NCBI RefSeq assembly: GCF_000003605.2
Contig: NW_003112969.1
Span: 74,554 to 107,130, forward strand
Direction: 5' to 3'
Length of the DNA: 32,577 bases
Source: Saccoglossus kowalevskii
Lineage: Eukaryota > Hemichordata > Enteropneusta > Harrimaniidae
Each line of letters begins with the position of its first letter. Position 1 is the stretch's first letter. The notes under the pieces are model-generated. The model made no database searches. It was not told the origin of the DNA and was given only the letters and a program-made list of their open reading frames with translations. Below, in pieces: positions 31,063 to 32,577 of the stretch. A program made the translations under genes and the position numbers.

Positions 31063-31357
31063 AGGGGGCCCTGTCACATATTATCCTCACTGGCCTTCCA
31101 TCCTTTGGGTTCTGTCACACCTGGCCTCCACTAGCCTTCTCTAGGGTCCTGTCACACCTGGCCTCCACTATCTTGCCCTGGGGTTCTGTCACACTTGACC
31201 TCCTCTAGCCTTCTCTAGGGTCCTTTCAGACTTGGCCTTCACTATCTTGCCCCGGGGTCCTGTCACACCTGGCCTCCTCTATAACCCCCCCTCTATGGTC
31301 CAGTCACACTTGACCTCCACTATCTTGCCCTAGGGTTCAGTCACACTTGACTCCCCA
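31063..31357. repeat. 37-bp minisatellite, pyrimidine-rich on +
   Basis: Eight units are marked by GTCACAC or variants at 31073, 31114, 31151, 31188, 31225, 31262, 31303 and 31340. Steps are 37 bp, with two of 41. Consensus around GGGTCCTGTCACACCTGGCC then TCCACTATCTTGCCCT. It is much richer in C+T and G+C than its surroundings. Confidence 0.88.
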
Positions 31358-32366
31358 TATCACTGCCACTCTTCTACATCCAATTGTTACAGTATATGAT
31401 CCTATTAACACTTCAGAGAAAAGGCTACAGTAACACTGTATTTACCATTACTGCAAAGATGTGACAACTGCTGGGTTCAAAACACAGACATGTACTAGAC
31501 CATGAATTATTAGACAGTATATTCCAGCATTTCAATCCAAGTCTACGTTGTACATTGTCGCACCATGCATGTCAAAGGTTCTTGTTGATAATCAATATTT
31601 CCTCATAGCCCAATGTGGTCTCCAAGTGGCAGGGTTGGCAGAGGAGTAGAGAGGGGTAGCTTGAGGACTTGTACTCATACAGCTAGCTGCTAAAATGAAA
31701 GTATACATCCTTGCAATGTATACATAAAAAGTGAAGTCATTGCAGTTATTTTAGACCAGCAGAGGAAACCAAAGGTATTATTTGATCCTCTACAATGTAT
31801 GCACACTTCTATGTACATGTACTAGTACATCAAACTACAGGTACAAGCATCAACCATGTGAGCACCAAAGCAGCTATTGTCACCATCCATAAAATAGTTT
31901 ACACAGCAAATGTTTATAATTTTATGATCAAAAATTAGAAGCAATACCACATTCTGTCACTTTGGTCCAAAATTAAATTTTAATTCAGTGAAAATTATAG
32001 AAAATAAAAAAATTTACTCGGTACTCAATTTTGAGCGTGAACAAAAAAAAAAAAAAATAGCTCTCAAAGACCCCAGTCAGTTGATTTGGTTGCTTGTTTA
32101 TTGGTGATGCACATATATTTCCCGTTTGTCAGTTTTTAGTTGGTTAAAATCTCCACACATATACAACATACAATATCTGTAATTGTGGCATACAATGACT
32201 GCTGTAATATTCATAGTCACATCTATCAAATTTGCCGTTGAGGAGTGATATAAAAGCTGATGTAAAACGACTTGACTGATACTCGATGGAAGTTGTTTAC
32301 AACAGCTAGACATGAAAGGAAATGATCTACACTGTAAAGATCTGATTTTAAACCCTACATCTACAT
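31358..32366. other. Non-coding stretch, no gene recognised
   Basis: No exon, RNA gene or mobile element is recognised. An A-run lies near 32045. Confidence 0.5.
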
Positions 32367-32510
32367 GTTTCTGTGTATGACAGGCACTACATCTAAGTAT
32401 ACAGAGCATTGGTGCTATAAAAACACAGCTTTATAAACCTGTGTATGACAGGCACATTACTTGTAAGTATACAGTGCACTGGTGCTATAAAAAAGCTGCT
32501 CTATACACCT
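32367..32510. repeat. Two-copy 68-bp tandem repeat near the right edge
   Basis: TGTGTATGACAGGCAC occurs at about 32372 and 32440. Each is followed by a TAAGTATACAG...TGGTGCTATAAAAA block. A partial third start (CACCTGTCTGACA) lies at about 32507. Confidence 0.7.
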
Positions 32511-32577
32511 GTCTGACATTAGGAATACATGTAAGAGTAAGATTAATGATTGCAAATGTGTTGGCGACACTATGACA

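Overview
This is animal nuclear DNA. It is AT-rich, has GT-AG introns, and carries two recognisable vertebrate-type Golgi glycan enzymes, a Penelope-like retroelement with a hammerhead ribozyme, several TA-target MITEs and several minisatellites. The gene content suits a marine invertebrate (invertebrate deuterostome or lophotrochozoan). I cannot fix the species. Every recognisable coding sequence lies on the minus strand.

Layout on the + coordinate axis. 1-2800: a decayed Penelope-like element (PLE) read right to left: a first ORF, a hairpin pair that includes a histone-mRNA-type 3' stem-loop, a frameshifted reverse transcriptase, then a hammerhead-like ribozyme at 39-134. 3982-5322: an intact, apparently intronless GT14 / core-2 type beta-1,6-GlcNAc-transferase (GCNT-like) with a 5-codon uORF and a CRE/E-box cluster just upstream. 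5450-8850: intergenic, with a 34-bp minisatellite built on the palindrome ATGAATATTCAT. 8851-17710: the complete coding part of heparan sulfate D-glucuronyl C5-epimerase (GLCE) in three coding exons; splice phases agree across both introns and give a 589-residue product. Its introns hold MITEs and a 38-bp minisatellite. 17711-32577: upstream of the GLCE coding exons, probably a 5'UTR intron plus flanking DNA. It is dominated by a ~2.9-kb array of 25-bp units with higher-order structure (18.69-21.56 kb), with further MITEs and small tandem repeats. I see no other convincing protein-coding exon there.

The two intact genes both encode type II Golgi membrane enzymes. GLCE converts glucuronate to iduronate in heparan sulfate; the GCNT-like enzyme is expected to branch O-glycans with GlcNAc. 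They act on different glycans, so no shared pathway is implied beyond secretory glycosylation. The most unusual material is in the PLE: a ribozyme with all three stems traceable, a reverse transcriptase that stops just before it with no room for a C-terminal GIY-YIG endonuclease, and an exact consensus match to the histone mRNA 3'-end stem-loop between its two ORF segments.
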